Of a DNA stretch of 42,741 bases, positions 35,491 through 42,741 are shown in pieces; position 1 is the stretch's first letter; each line of letters opens with the position of its first letter. A program made the position numbers and the translations under genes. This DNA is from Oscillatoriales cyanobacterium (GTDB lineage Bacteria > Cyanobacteriota > Cyanobacteriia > Cyanobacteriales > Microcoleaceae). The notes under the pieces are model-generated. The model was not told where the DNA came from. It worked only from the letters and a program-made list of their open reading frames with translations, and did no database searches. The stretch is from contig RDXH01000008.1 in the NCBI GenBank assembly GCA_004292745.1, positions 1 through 42,741 of the forward strand, read 5' to 3'.

Positions 35491-36435
35491 ATGAGTTACT
35501 GCATCAATCCCAAGTGCAAAACCCCTGAGAATTGCGATCGAGCTCAAAATTGTCACAGTTGCGGGACGGCTTTATTGATTGCCGATCGCTATCGTATCAT
35601 CCACCCAGTGCGATCGACCAATCCCGCACTCCCTACAGAAATTTTTGCAGTTGCAGATTGGGGAACCGAGGAAAACCAATGGGGTACTGTCAAAGTTTTA
35701 AAAGTATTGAAATATACTCATTATCCCCCTTTAATCCGATTATTCAAGCAGGAAGCACGAACCTTAATTTGGCTAGCGGGAAGTAGCGGAATTCCGCAAG
35801 TTGAACCTGACGGATATTTCACTATAAAAATACCCCACCAATCTCAGAAATTGTCCTGTTTAGTCATGGAAAAAATCGAGGGAGAAACTTTAGCAGCCTT
35901 CTTAAATAAAAATCACCATATATCTCCCAAACTAGCCCTTAATTGGCTCACCCAACTGACGCATATTTTACACAAAATTCACCAATATAATTTAGTACAT
36001 CGGGATATTAAGCCCTCCAACCTGATGTTGCAACCCGATGGCAAATTGAGACTAATTGACTTTGGGGCTGTGGGAGAAGCGGGGATTGATACAACGCCTA
36101 TAGGTTCGCCTGGATATTCCGCCCCGGAACAAATTATCGGTAAAGCTGAATTGCGATCGGACTTTTTTGCCCTGGGACGTACTTTTGTACATTTACTAAC
36201 AGGTACACCGCCGATCGACTTTCCGACAGATGAGACAACTGGTAAAATTAATTGGAGAAATCCTGCGGTGCAACTAAACGGTTTACTAGCATATTTTCTA
36301 GACGAATTAATGGAACCACTGCCGGAAAAAAGACCTAAAAATACTCAAGTTATTCTCGAAAAACTCAAAACTATAAGCCTGCGATCGCCTGCACAGAACC
36401 CAACTAAATTCCCAACTTCAATAAATCTGTTCTAA
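35491..36435 (+). CDS. Serine/threonine protein kinase with N-terminal Cys-rich zinc-ribbon-like segment
   Basis: A 314-residue cytoplasmic kinase. Residues 4-24 carry Cys4, Cys9, Cys15, Cys21 and Cys24 (YCINPKCKTPENCDRAQ then CHSCG), a pattern typical of cyanobacterial kinases. The kinase domain is residues ~34-290: probable Lys68 in GTVKVLK, Glu88, the catalytic loop HRDIKPSN at 170-177, DFG at 190-192 and GSPGYSAPEQ. The glycine-rich loop is replaced by a Pro/Thr-rich stretch (HPVRSTNPALPTE). There are no transmembrane or sensor repeats. The STRR array ends just before the ATG. The last 18 bp overlap the 3' end of the dnaJ-like gene on the other strand. Confidence 0.92.
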   Translation: MSYCINPKCKTPENCDRAQNCHSCGTALLIADRYRIIHPVRSTNPALPTEIFAVADWGTEENQWGTVKVLKVLKYTHYPPLIRLFKQEARTLIWLAGSSGIPQVEPDGYFTIKIPHQSQKLSCLVMEKIEGETLAAFLNKNHHISPKLALNWLTQLTHILHKIHQYNLVHRDIKPSNLMLQPDGKLRLIDFGAVGEAGIDTTPIGSPGYSAPEQIIGKAELRSDFFALGRTFVHLLTGTPPIDFPTDETTGKINWRNPAVQLNGLLAYFLDELMEPLPEKRPKNTQVILEKLKTISLRSPAQNPTKFPTSINLF

Positions 36436-37041
36436 CCTGCGAAAATCTCGCTCAACTTCTGCCCACAACGCGCGATTGTGAGGGTCAGTTTTCACAGCCT
36501 TTTTTAAATAAATTCTCGCCTTATCAACCTGCTTTTCCCCAATTAAATGCCTTCCCCAACGCTGATAGGCGATCGCCTGCCATTGACGCACTTCCACATC
36601 ATCGGGAATCCGCTGTGCCAAACCTTCCACCAGGGCGATCGCCCGTGGGAACCTCTGATACTTCAGCAACTCCTGCAACTGCAAATAAGCATCCTGCTTT
36701 AACTTTTCTTCCGCTGCCGACAAATCCTGGGTATTTTCAATTGGCGACGCTTTCCGAGTCACTTTCACTCTCTGTGGTTGAGTTTTTGGCATCTGGGATG
36801 CCGATGTCGTCCCCGTCTGCTTAGTATCATTGGGAACTTTCGACTCCCCATCGGGGAGAGCAATATTCACCAGAAACTTATAAGCCTCAGTAATCGCAAT
36901 AAACCTATTCTTCGCCTGTTCGTTGCCCGGATTTACATCGGGGTGATACTGTCTGGCTAGTTGTCTATAAGCCGCCTTAACTTGCGACACACTCGCACCA
37001 GATCTGAGTCCTAACTGTCGGTAATAATCTGCAATATCCAT
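36418..37041 (-). CDS. DnaJ-domain protein with TPR-like C-terminus
   Basis: A 207-residue J-protein. Residues 4-68 are the J domain with HPD at 33-35 (QYHPDVNPGN) and YYRQLGLRSGASVSQVKAAYRQLAR. A charged linker (~70-110) follows, then ~100 residues of helical, TPR-like repeats (VEGLAQRIPDDVEVRQWQAIAYQRWG; ARIYLKKAVKTDPHNRALWAEV). It should stimulate an Hsp70 for selected clients through the TPR part. It has no zinc-finger or C-terminal peptide-binding domain, so it is not a classical DnaJ. It lies downstream of clpP on the same strand behind a strong hairpin. Confidence 0.9.
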   Translation of the reverse strand: MDIADYYRQLGLRSGASVSQVKAAYRQLARQYHPDVNPGNEQAKNRFIAITEAYKFLVNIALPDGESKVPNDTKQTGTTSASQMPKTQPQRVKVTRKASPIENTQDLSAAEEKLKQDAYLQLQELLKYQRFPRAIALVEGLAQRIPDDVEVRQWQAIAYQRWGRHLIGEKQVDKARIYLKKAVKTDPHNRALWAEVERDFRRLEQIY

Positions 37042-37085
37042 TTACTATAAATCATCGTTAATAATACCATTAAATATGGCAGAAT

Positions 37086-37177
37086 CCTTAAAGTAAAGAC
37101 TCTGCCAAAATTTACTGCGGGTCGAGGTTTTCCCTTCAGCATTGCCTGCACTACTGAAGGGAAAACTTTACTTAAGG
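37086..37177 (-). terminator. Nested perfect inverted repeat after clpP
   Basis: Inner arms GTTTTCCCTTCAG (37127-37139) and CTGAAGGGAAAAC (37154-37166) pair perfectly. Outer arms CCTTAAAGTAAAG (37086-37098) and CTTTACTTAAGG (37166-37177) pair around them with one bulge and include the clpP stop codon. This is a plausible terminator between clpP and the dnaJ-like gene, or a mobile palindromic repeat placed there. Confidence 0.65.
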
Positions 37178-37765
37178 ACGTTCTTCAATCACATGATCGA
37201 TCAAACCATATTCCTTGGCTTCCTGAGCAGACATAAAATAGTCCCGATCCATGTCTTTTTCGATTTTGGCTAAAGTCTGACCAGTCCGAGCTGCATAAAT
37301 CTGATTCAACTGATGGCGAATCCGGACGATCTCTTTGGCCTCAATCTCGATATCCGTCGCTTGTCCCCGCGTGCCCCCAGAAGGCTGGTGAATCATAATC
37401 CGCGAGTTTGGCAAAGCGACTCGTTTCCCCTTGGTACCTGCTGCTAGTAAAAAAGAACCCATCGAGGCCGCTAGACCCACACAAATCGTCACTACCTCAG
37501 ATTTAATGTGCTGCATGGTATCGTAGATTGCCATGCCCGCCGTCACCGAGCCACCGGGAGAGTTAATGTACAGGTAAATAGGTTTGCTCTGATCCTCCGA
37601 ATCCAGGTACAGCAGATAAGCCACGATCGCATTAGCAATGCCATCATCTACTTCTTCTGACAGGAAAATAATCCGCTCCCGAAACAGCCTTTCGTAAATA
37701 TTGATCCACTGTTCGTAGCTACTGCCGGGAAGCCGGTACGGAACGCTGGGAACGCCAATAGGCAT
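37172..37765 (-). CDS. clpP: ATP-dependent Clp protease proteolytic subunit, active ClpP
   Basis: A 197-residue serine protease subunit starting [20 protein letters not shown]. The catalytic triad is complete: Ser101 in [11 protein letters not shown], His126 in MIHQPSGG and Asp175 in DMDRDYF. It forms the proteolytic ring with ClpR and is fed by ClpC. The sequence resembles the ClpP3 of Synechococcus, which pairs with ClpR. It is the third gene of a minus-strand cluster after clpR and a clpR-like gene, 111 bp downstream of the second. Confidence 0.95.
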   Translation of the reverse strand: MPIGVPSVPYRLPGSSYEQWINIYERLFRERIIFLSEEVDDGIANAIVAYLLYLDSEDQSKPIYLYINSPGGSVTAGMAIYDTMQHIKSEVVTICVGLAASMGSFLLAAGTKGKRVALPNSRIMIHQPSGGTRGQATDIEIEAKEIVRIRHQLNQIYAARTGQTLAKIEKDMDRDYFMSAQEAKEYGLIDHVIEERP

Positions 37766-37876
37766 CGTATATCTCCTAACAGAATAAAGGTGAAATTTTC
37801 AGTAATGAACAGTTAGCAGCTAGCAGTTCCCATTCAGGAGTTAATCCCACCGATTTTCTCCTCAATGGCAACTCCT

Positions 37877-38548
37877 TTAGCTAAAAACTGTGGCAGTTGG
37901 TTGAGATATTTCTTTGGTGCTTTCCAACACCCGATCGATCAGCCCGTAATCTTTAGCTGCTTGCGGAGTCAGGTAAAACGTGCGATTCATATCTTTCGCC
38001 AGTTTTTCCACAGATTGTCCTGTATTTTTCGCAAAAATTTCCAGAATTAAATCTTTTTTTGCCAGGACTTCTGTGGCATTGATTGTGATATCTGTTGCCT
38101 GACCCTGGGTTCCCCCTTGGGGATACTCCATGGCGATTGTCGCATGGGGGAGACTAGCTCGCTTCCCTTTGCTCCCGGAGGACAGTAACAGGGCCGACAG
38201 ACCGATGGCTTGACCCAAACAAATTGTTTGGATTTCCGACTTGATATGCTGCATCGTATCGTAAATCGCCAAACCTGCCGCCACCGACATCATCCCAGCC
38301 ATTTGATTTACTGTTCCCCCCGCGATTGGGTCGCCGTAGGAGTTGATGTATAGATATATGGGCTTCTTCGACTCGATCGAGTCCAGGTAAAGCATTGCTG
38401 AAATCACAGTATTTGCCAGACCTGTAGTTATCGTCTGGTTCACAAAAATGATCCGTTCCTGGCTCAAGCGAGTGTATATATTGATCCACTGCCAGTTGGA
38501 GCTGCCAGGAATGTTGTAAGGAACGCGCAGGATTTCATCAACAGGCAT
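37877..38548 (-). CDS. Second ClpR-like, catalytically inactive Clp subunit
   Basis: A 223-residue ClpP-fold protein starting MPVDEILRVPYNIPGSSNWQW, which aligns with ClpP from the first residue, so ATG 38548 is chosen over 38560 or 38590. The nucleophile region reads GQAIGLSALLL (Gly in place of Ser101) and the His region ATIAMEYPQGG (Glu in place of His126), so it cannot hydrolyse peptides. Relative to ClpP it has a ~13-residue insertion after YINS (GDPIAGGTVNQMAGMMS), near the axial/handle region. It lies between clpR and clpP and is probably co-transcribed. The role is structural: it may alter ring shape or adaptor docking. Confidence 0.88.
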   Translation of the reverse strand: MPVDEILRVPYNIPGSSNWQWINIYTRLSQERIIFVNQTITTGLANTVISAMLYLDSIESKKPIYLYINSYGDPIAGGTVNQMAGMMSVAAGLAIYDTMQHIKSEIQTICLGQAIGLSALLLSSGSKGKRASLPHATIAMEYPQGGTQGQATDITINATEVLAKKDLILEIFAKNTGQSVEKLAKDMNRTFYLTPQAAKDYGLIDRVLESTKEISQPTATVFS

Positions 38549-38615
38549 AGCTACCACCATCCAAGCTTCTAAAAAAATAATCAGACTCAAAAATCCTTCC
38601 CCTAGCAGGAAAGGG

Positions 38616-39305
38616 TTAAACTAGCGCCGGCAATGGTACTGGCAAATCCTTGGTGCTTTCTAGCACCCGATCGATCAGTCCGTATTCTTTGGCTTGTTCC
38701 GGGGTCATGTAGCACATTCGATCGGTATCTTTGGCAATTTTTTCCACGGGCTGACCCGTATTCTTCGACAGGATACCCATTGCCGTTGCTTTGTTGGCCA
38801 GAACTTCCTTGGCCCGAATCTGGATGTCTGTTGCCTGCGATCGTCCCATCCCCGTCCGCGGTTGATTCAGCACAATGGTAGCATGAGGCAAACTAGCCCG
38901 CGAGCCTTTAGCTCCCGCAGACAAAATCATCGCCGCAGTTCCCATAGCTTGACCAAGGCAGATGGTATGAACAGGAGGTTTCACGTAGTTCATCGTGTCA
39001 CAGATAGCGAAAGCTTCCGTTTCTTGCCCAATGGCATCCCCTGTGTACCAGGAAGTTCCTGTCGAGTTGATGTAGAAAAAGATCGGTTTTTCCGAATCAT
39101 TGAATTGTAAGTAGAGTAACTGAGCAATAATCAGTTTAGTGACATCTACCCCCATTTGACGTTTGAAATCGTCGGACGATACCAAGGGTAAGCCCAGGTA
39201 GATAATCCGCTCCTTCAGCAACAGCGATTGTAAATCAGGGGGGGGCGTCCGGTAGGAGGCATCGCCGTAGTATTGCGATTGCATTGCTTTAAAGGGTGTT
39301 TTCAT
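38616..39305 (-). CDS. clpR: ClpR, inactive Clp core subunit
   Basis: A 229-residue ClpP-fold protein whose start MKTPFKAMQSQYYGDASYRT and core (INSTGTSWYTGDAIG, TICLGQAMGTAAMILSAG, ATIVLNQPRTGMG) match cyanobacterial ClpR. The catalytic Ser is Gly and His is Asn. ClpR forms mixed rings with ClpP3. ATG 39305 is used because it matches the known family start and has AGGCGA ~9 nt upstream; the frame's first ATG at 39356 adds 17 unrelated residues. First gene of the three-gene clp cluster, divergent from the VWA gene (67 bp). Confidence 0.93.
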   Translation of the reverse strand: MKTPFKAMQSQYYGDASYRTPPPDLQSLLLKERIIYLGLPLVSSDDFKRQMGVDVTKLIIAQLLYLQFNDSEKPIFFYINSTGTSWYTGDAIGQETEAFAICDTMNYVKPPVHTICLGQAMGTAAMILSAGAKGSRASLPHATIVLNQPRTGMGRSQATDIQIRAKEVLANKATAMGILSKNTGQPVEKIAKDTDRMCYMTPEQAKEYGLIDRVLESTKDLPVPLPALV

Positions 39306-39372
39306 CGAAATGTCGCCTGAACTGATGGAGTTATTCTTAAAGAAATAGTAACGCAATCTTTAGGTATCCCGC

Positions 39373-40608
39373 ATGAAAGTTAGTTTGCTCCCTGCTTTAA
39401 ACGACGCTAACCTTGACGCAGCAGCGCCCTCGACGCAGCGCCAGCTAGCGATTTCGGTATCTGCGACCACCTCGGAACTCGACTCCACCGTACCCTTAAA
39501 CCTGTGCCTGATTCTCGACCACAGCGGTTCGATGAACGGACGTCCTTTGGAAACCGTCAAACAGGCCGCCGGACGCCTCCTCGACAGATTGAAGCCTGGG
39601 GATCGCTTTTGTGCGGTTGCTTTTGACCACAAAGCTAAAGTCCTTGTCCCTAACCAAATTGTGGAAGACCCCGCTAGTATTAAACGGCAAATTGAGAAAT
39701 TGCGTCCCGCTGGTGGGACGGCAATTGATGAGGGCATTAAGTTAGGTATTGAAGAGTTGGGCAAAGGCAAAAAAGAGACTATCTCTCAGGCTTTTCTATT
39801 GACTGATGGCGAAAATGAACACGGCGACAATAACCGCTGTTTGAAGTTGGCCAAACTGGCTGCTGAGTATAACATGACTTTGAATTCTTTGGGATTTGGC
39901 GATAACTGGAACCAAGATATTTTGGAAAAGATTGCTGATGCTGGTGGTGGTGCTTTGGCTCATATTCAGCGTCCTGAAGATGCGGTTGAGGAGTTCGGCA
40001 AGCTGTTTACCCGCGTGCAATCAGTAGGTTTGACTAATGCTTATTTGCTATTTTCGCTGATGCCAAAGGTGCGGTTAGCTGAACTTAAGCCGATCGCCCA
40101 AGTTGCCCCTGATACGATCGAATTGCCGGTGCAGCAAGAGGGCGATCGCTTTATGGTCCGTTTGGGAGATTTAATGAAGGATGTAGAGCGAGTAGTTTTG
40201 GCTAATATTTATATTGGACAGTTGCCAGAAGGTAAACAGGCGATCGGGCAATTGCAAATTCGCTACGACGATCCCACAGTCGGTGCAGGTTTGCTCTCTG
40301 AATCGGTGGTGATTTCCACTAATGTCCTGTCAGTTTATCAGCCGGCAATCAACCCAATGGTACAGCAACACATTTTAGCTTTGGCTAAATACCGCCAAAC
40401 TCAACTTGCTGAAACTAGATTGCAGCAGGGCGATCGGGCTGGCGCAGCCACTATGCTTCAAACCGCGGCTAAAACGGCTCTGCAAATGGGCGATCAAAGT
40501 GCCGCAACTGTCCTACAAACTTCTGCTACTCGCTTGCAATCCGGTGAGGAGTTGAGTGAGGGCGATCGCAAGAAAACTCGGATTGCTTCTAAAACTGTTC
40601 TGAAGTAA
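39373..40608 (+). CDS. VWA-domain protein with MIDAS motif
   Basis: A 411-residue soluble protein. A beta-rich N-terminal stretch (1-40) precedes a von Willebrand A domain: the MIDAS DxSxS is DHSGS at 49-53, followed by the Thr in PAGGTAIDEG and the Asp in LLTDGENEHGD, so metal coordination is complete. The C-terminal ~190 residues are a beta-sandwich-like region and then a helical end (LALAKYRQTQLAETRLQQGDR). No signal peptide and no membrane segment. VWA proteins of this type form protein complexes; the partner is unknown. ATG 39373 is the first start. The gene ends before a composite repeat and a terminator. Confidence 0.9.
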   Translation: MKVSLLPALNDANLDAAAPSTQRQLAISVSATTSELDSTVPLNLCLILDHSGSMNGRPLETVKQAAGRLLDRLKPGDRFCAVAFDHKAKVLVPNQIVEDPASIKRQIEKLRPAGGTAIDEGIKLGIEELGKGKKETISQAFLLTDGENEHGDNNRCLKLAKLAAEYNMTLNSLGFGDNWNQDILEKIADAGGGALAHIQRPEDAVEEFGKLFTRVQSVGLTNAYLLFSLMPKVRLAELKPIAQVAPDTIELPVQQEGDRFMVRLGDLMKDVERVVLANIYIGQLPEGKQAIGQLQIRYDDPTVGAGLLSESVVISTNVLSVYQPAINPMVQQHILALAKYRQTQLAETRLQQGDRAGAATMLQTAAKTALQMGDQSAATVLQTSATRLQSGEELSEGDRKKTRIASKTVLK

Positions 40609-40638
40609 TCTCATGGTTTGTAATTCTCAGGAAATCCG

Positions 40639-40688
40639 GCGATTGGAAATCGCGACTACACAAACAAAGTCCGGATGGTGCGCGGACT
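40639..40688. repeat. Composite dispersed repeat, reverse orientation
   Basis: GCGATT/AATCGC palindrome at 40639-40653, then ACTACACAAACAA, then the AGTCCG/CGGACT hairpin at 40668-40688. It is the reverse complement of the 18749-18797 arrangement, and its hairpin loop (GATGGTGCG) is identical to that at 8818-8838. Confidence 0.82.
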
Positions 40689-40698
40689 AAGAATATAG

Positions 40699-40725
40699 AA
40701 ACCCGCCTGGGCGGGTTTTGTTTTT
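40699..40725 (+). terminator. Rho-independent terminator after the VWA gene
   Basis: AAACCCGC (40699-40706) pairs with GCGGGTTT (40711-40718) around the loop CTGG, followed by a T-rich run (TTGTTTTT to 40725). The 8-bp G/C-rich stem plus T-tract is a textbook intrinsic terminator about 95 bp after the VWA stop codon. Confidence 0.85.
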
Positions 40726-40815
40726 GCGTTCGTTTGCACTCACAGGTTGAAATTTGTGGATGCTTTAGATGCTCGATCGTCTATAATTTTTGTATCACCT
40801 ATCAAGAGTGTTTGT

Positions 40816-41382
40816 ATGAGCCAGACAATATCTGATAAACTACGCTTTACTACCGCCGATTTAGAACTATTGCCTGATAATGGCGATCGCTATGAAATTA
40901 TTGATGGGGAGCTATTTATGACTAGAGCACCGCATTGGGGGCATCAACAGGCTATAGGCAACCTCTACCAAGAACTTAATACTTGGTCGCGAGAGACTAA
41001 TTTAGGACAAGCAGGAATCAATCCGGGCCTTATTTTCACAGATGCCGATAACGTAATTCCCGATCTAGTTTGGGCGAGCAATGAACGCTTGGCTATTTTA
41101 CTAGACGAAGCCGGACATCTAACCGGCTCACCTGAGTTAGTTGTTGAAGTATTGTCCCCAGGTGCAGATAATGAAAGACGGGATAGAGATTTGAAACTCC
41201 GACTCTATTCAGTGCGGGGAGTACAGGAATACTGGATTGTGAATTGGCGGTTGCGACAAATAGAAGTTTATCGTCGCGAACAAGCAAGTTTAAGGCTCAT
41301 TGCTACGCTCTTAAACAATGATGAACTTACATCGCCTTTATTGCCAGGATTTAGTTGTTCTGTAGCTCTAATTTTTACCTAA
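40816..41382 (+). CDS. Uma2-family (DUF820) restriction-like endonuclease
   Basis: A 188-residue protein of the Uma2/PD-(D/E)XK fold: FTTADLELLPDNGDRYEIIDGELFM at the start, then IPDLVWAS, LVVEVLSPGADNERRDRDLKLRLYSVRGVQEYWIVN and YRR. The likely catalytic Asp is in IPDLVW, with Glu and Lys in EVLSP...RDLKLRLY. These proteins are very numerous in cyanobacteria and have unclear function, perhaps as transposon-associated or defence nucleases. ATG 40816 is chosen: the frame upstream to 40747 does not resemble the family. It is followed 3 bp later by the TPR gene on the same strand. Confidence 0.9.
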   Translation: MSQTISDKLRFTTADLELLPDNGDRYEIIDGELFMTRAPHWGHQQAIGNLYQELNTWSRETNLGQAGINPGLIFTDADNVIPDLVWASNERLAILLDEAGHLTGSPELVVEVLSPGADNERRDRDLKLRLYSVRGVQEYWIVNWRLRQIEVYRREQASLRLIATLLNNDELTSPLLPGFSCSVALIFT

Positions 41383-41385
41383 ATT

Positions 41386-41877
41386 ATGAAAACACCATTT
41401 TACAACTTAATTGCGACTCTAGCAATCTTTACTATTTTTGGTAATATATCTCCTGCTGTCTCTGCTAAATCAGAAGTATTAATAGTTCAAATAAATAATG
41501 TTAAAAATCAGGCAGAAGATTTATTTAACAGCGGTTTAGCCAAGTCAGAAGCAGGAGATATTCAAGGTGCGATCGCCGATTACACCGAAGCCATCCGCCT
41601 CAATCCCGACTACGCAGCAGCCCATAACAAACGCGGTATAATTCGAGCCCGCGATCTCAAAGATTACCCAGCAGCAAAGGCAGATTTCGATCGCGCTATT
41701 CAAATCGACCCCAACTACGGCGATGCCTACTACAATCGCGCCAGAGTCCGCGAATTCTTAGAAGATATCAACGGCGCGATCGCCGATTATCATACAGCAG
41801 CCCAATTCTATCAAAAATCAGGCAAAACTAACGATTATCAAGATGCCATCAAGCATCTTCAACTGCTGGAACAATAA
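41386..41877 (+). CDS. Exported TPR protein
   Basis: A 163-residue protein. Residues 1-27 form a signal peptide (hydrophobic LIATLAIFTIFGNI, cleavage after SPAVSA). Three TPR units follow at ~46-79, 80-116 and 117-150 (AEDLFNSGLAKSEAGDIQGAIADYTEAIRLNPD; AAHNKRGIIRAR...DRAIQIDPN; AYYNRARVREFLEDINGAIADYHTAAQFYQ). Such proteins act as periplasmic protein-binding scaffolds; partners unknown. The start lies 3 bp after the Uma2 stop, so the two genes are probably co-transcribed. A second Uma2 gene follows after 52 bp. Confidence 0.9.
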   Translation: MKTPFYNLIATLAIFTIFGNISPAVSAKSEVLIVQINNVKNQAEDLFNSGLAKSEAGDIQGAIADYTEAIRLNPDYAAAHNKRGIIRARDLKDYPAAKADFDRAIQIDPNYGDAYYNRARVREFLEDINGAIADYHTAAQFYQKSGKTNDYQDAIKHLQLLEQ

Positions 41878-41929
41878 ATAGCTTTTGCCAACATGGTATA
41901 ATTTCCTTAGTGTTTAACAAATACCAACT

Positions 41930-42499
41930 ATGATTGCCAACATCAGCCACAACTACACCTCCCCAGAAGACTATTTAGAAGGCGAAAAAATTAGCCAGAT
42001 CAAACACGAATACCGACAAGGAGAAATCTACGCAATGGCAGGAGCAAGCGATGCACATGAAACAATTGCCGGCAACTTATTTGCGTTGCTGAGAAACCAC
42101 GTTCGGGGCACAGGATGCCGAATTTACATAGGAAACATGAAAGCCAGAATAGAGCAAGCAGACGTGTTTTACTATCCCGACATCATGGTAACTTGCGACG
42201 AAAGAGATAGAAGTCTTGACTATTTCAAACGCCACCCGCGCTTAATCGTAGAAGTTCTCTCTCCAACCACAGCAGCATTCGATCGCGGAAATAAATTTGC
42301 CGACTACCGCACCTTAGAAACTTTACAAGAATACGTAGTGATTAATCAAGAAAGAATCGGTGTAGAATGTTATCGCCGCAATGCAGAAGGGCGCTGGGAA
42401 CTCTATCCTTACGCGGATGGCGAAGAAGTTCGCTTGGCTAGCGTAGAATTTCAATGCCCGATCGCACAAATTTACGAAGATGTTCTAGGAATCAGTTAA
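41930..42499 (+). CDS. Uma2-family (DUF820) endonuclease, second copy
   Basis: A 189-residue protein of a different Uma2 subgroup: SPEDYLEGEKISQIKHEYRQGEIYAMAGAS, then VFYYPDIMVTCDERD, IVEVLSPTTAAFDRGNKFADYRTLETLQEYVVINQE and YRR, with Asp, Glu and Lys positions typical of the PD-(D/E)XK core. It shares little identity with the copy at 40816 apart from the core, so the two did not arise by a recent local duplication. TATAAT at 41896-41901, 28 bp before the ATG, is a possible -10 box. It is followed 77 bp later by thrB. Confidence 0.9.
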   Translation: MIANISHNYTSPEDYLEGEKISQIKHEYRQGEIYAMAGASDAHETIAGNLFALLRNHVRGTGCRIYIGNMKARIEQADVFYYPDIMVTCDERDRSLDYFKRHPRLIVEVLSPTTAAFDRGNKFADYRTLETLQEYVVINQERIGVECYRRNAEGRWELYPYADGEEVRLASVEFQCPIAQIYEDVLGIS

Positions 42500-42576
42500 A
42501 ATAGGCGCTCGAACCGATATCAACAATTTATCTCTGTTCCCAAGCGGTTAAACACTCCAAATTAACTATTCAAAAA

Positions 42577-42741
42577 ATGCCAGTAACTTCCACCATCACC
42601 GTCACCGTACCCGCTACAACCGCCAACTTAGGCCCCGGTTTTGACTGCATCGGCGCCGCTTTAAGCCTCTACAATTCCTTTCAATTCTCTCTTCTCGAAC
42701 CCTCCGCAACCGAGAAACTAAAAATTACAGTTACAGGCCAA
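42577..42741 (+). CDS. thrB: Homoserine kinase, N-terminal part (cut by window edge)
   Basis: The frame from ATG 42577 is open to the window edge (55 codons) and starts [20 protein letters not shown], followed by [13 protein letters not shown]. This opening is the GHMP-kinase N-terminal signature of ThrB, which phosphorylates homoserine with ATP in threonine synthesis. Most of the protein, including the ATP-binding PxxxGLGSS motif, lies beyond the window. Confidence 0.93.
   Translation, partial: MPVTSTITVTVPATTANLGPGFDCIGAALSLYNSFQFSLLEPSATEKLKITVTGQ

Noticed and set aside
1-42741. tRNA, rRNA, riboswitch or prophage genes.
   Set aside because: Reading both strands I found no cloverleaf with the TTCGANTC arm, no rRNA segment, no known riboswitch core and no phage structural genes.

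Overview
The window looks like a filamentous, non-heterocystous cyanobacterium of the Oscillatoria/Microcoleus/Phormidium kind. The evidence is the many GCGATCGC (HIP1) octamers, the photosystem II gene psb28, a ClpP/ClpR cluster, a DUF1995 protein, an SLH surface protein, PAS-rich hybrid kinases, and intergenic DNA full of heptamer tandem repeats and small inverted-repeat elements. This placement is inference; no rRNA or tRNA gene was seen.

Layout. 1-4.7 kb (minus strand) is a probable defence island: a 1114-residue PLD-nuclease/SNF2-type helicase gene followed by a cut-off gene that may encode the modification or specificity partner. Between them lie a decayed duplicate of the partner's 5' end, an orphan HicB-like gene and a MITE. 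5.0-7.8 kb carries an SLH/beta-helix surface protein, psb28 and moaB. 8.0-8.8 kb is a HigBA toxin-antitoxin operon with a readable promoter/operator. 8.9-15.9 kb holds a methyltransferase, an unknown alpha-helical protein, an orphan sugar-ABC permease, a DUF1995 protein, a cyclase/acyl-CoA-dehydrogenase pair and rfbF.

16.1-17.1 kb holds the find I rate highest: a small secreted RNase A-superfamily toxin of the CdiA-CT type. All four expected active-site residues are present at the expected spacings, and the stop codon overlaps the start of a CdiI-like immunity gene by 4 bp. Two related palindromes bracket the cassette, and it is not attached to any large CdiA or Rhs carrier. 17.1-17.4 kb shows a 100-bp MITE nested inside another MITE; the empty site is visible in the sister copy at 12.1 kb.

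17.4-24.8 kb is a glycan/cell-surface block: a GH39-like glycosidase, a 1168-residue GT2-GT2-GT4 protein in which the same ~74-residue helical module follows each glycosyltransferase domain, and a divergent TPR-methyltransferase fusion. 24.9-31.7 kb holds two large signalling proteins, a REC-coiled-coil-HK and a REC-7xPAS-GAF-HK-REC hybrid; a perfect sigma70 consensus promoter precedes the second. 31.7-37.0 kb holds housekeeping-like genes: a lipid-A-disaccharide-synthase-related protein, ComB, an EI24 protein, a Ser/Thr kinase and a DnaJ protein. 37.2-39.3 kb is a clpR / clpR-like / clpP cluster. The right end has a VWA protein, two Uma2 nucleases around a TPR lipoprotein-sized protein, and the start of thrB.

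Tandem heptamers (STRR type) sit directly in front of at least four start codons, and three dispersed repeat families recur across the window, so mobile and repetitive DNA shapes most gene boundaries here.
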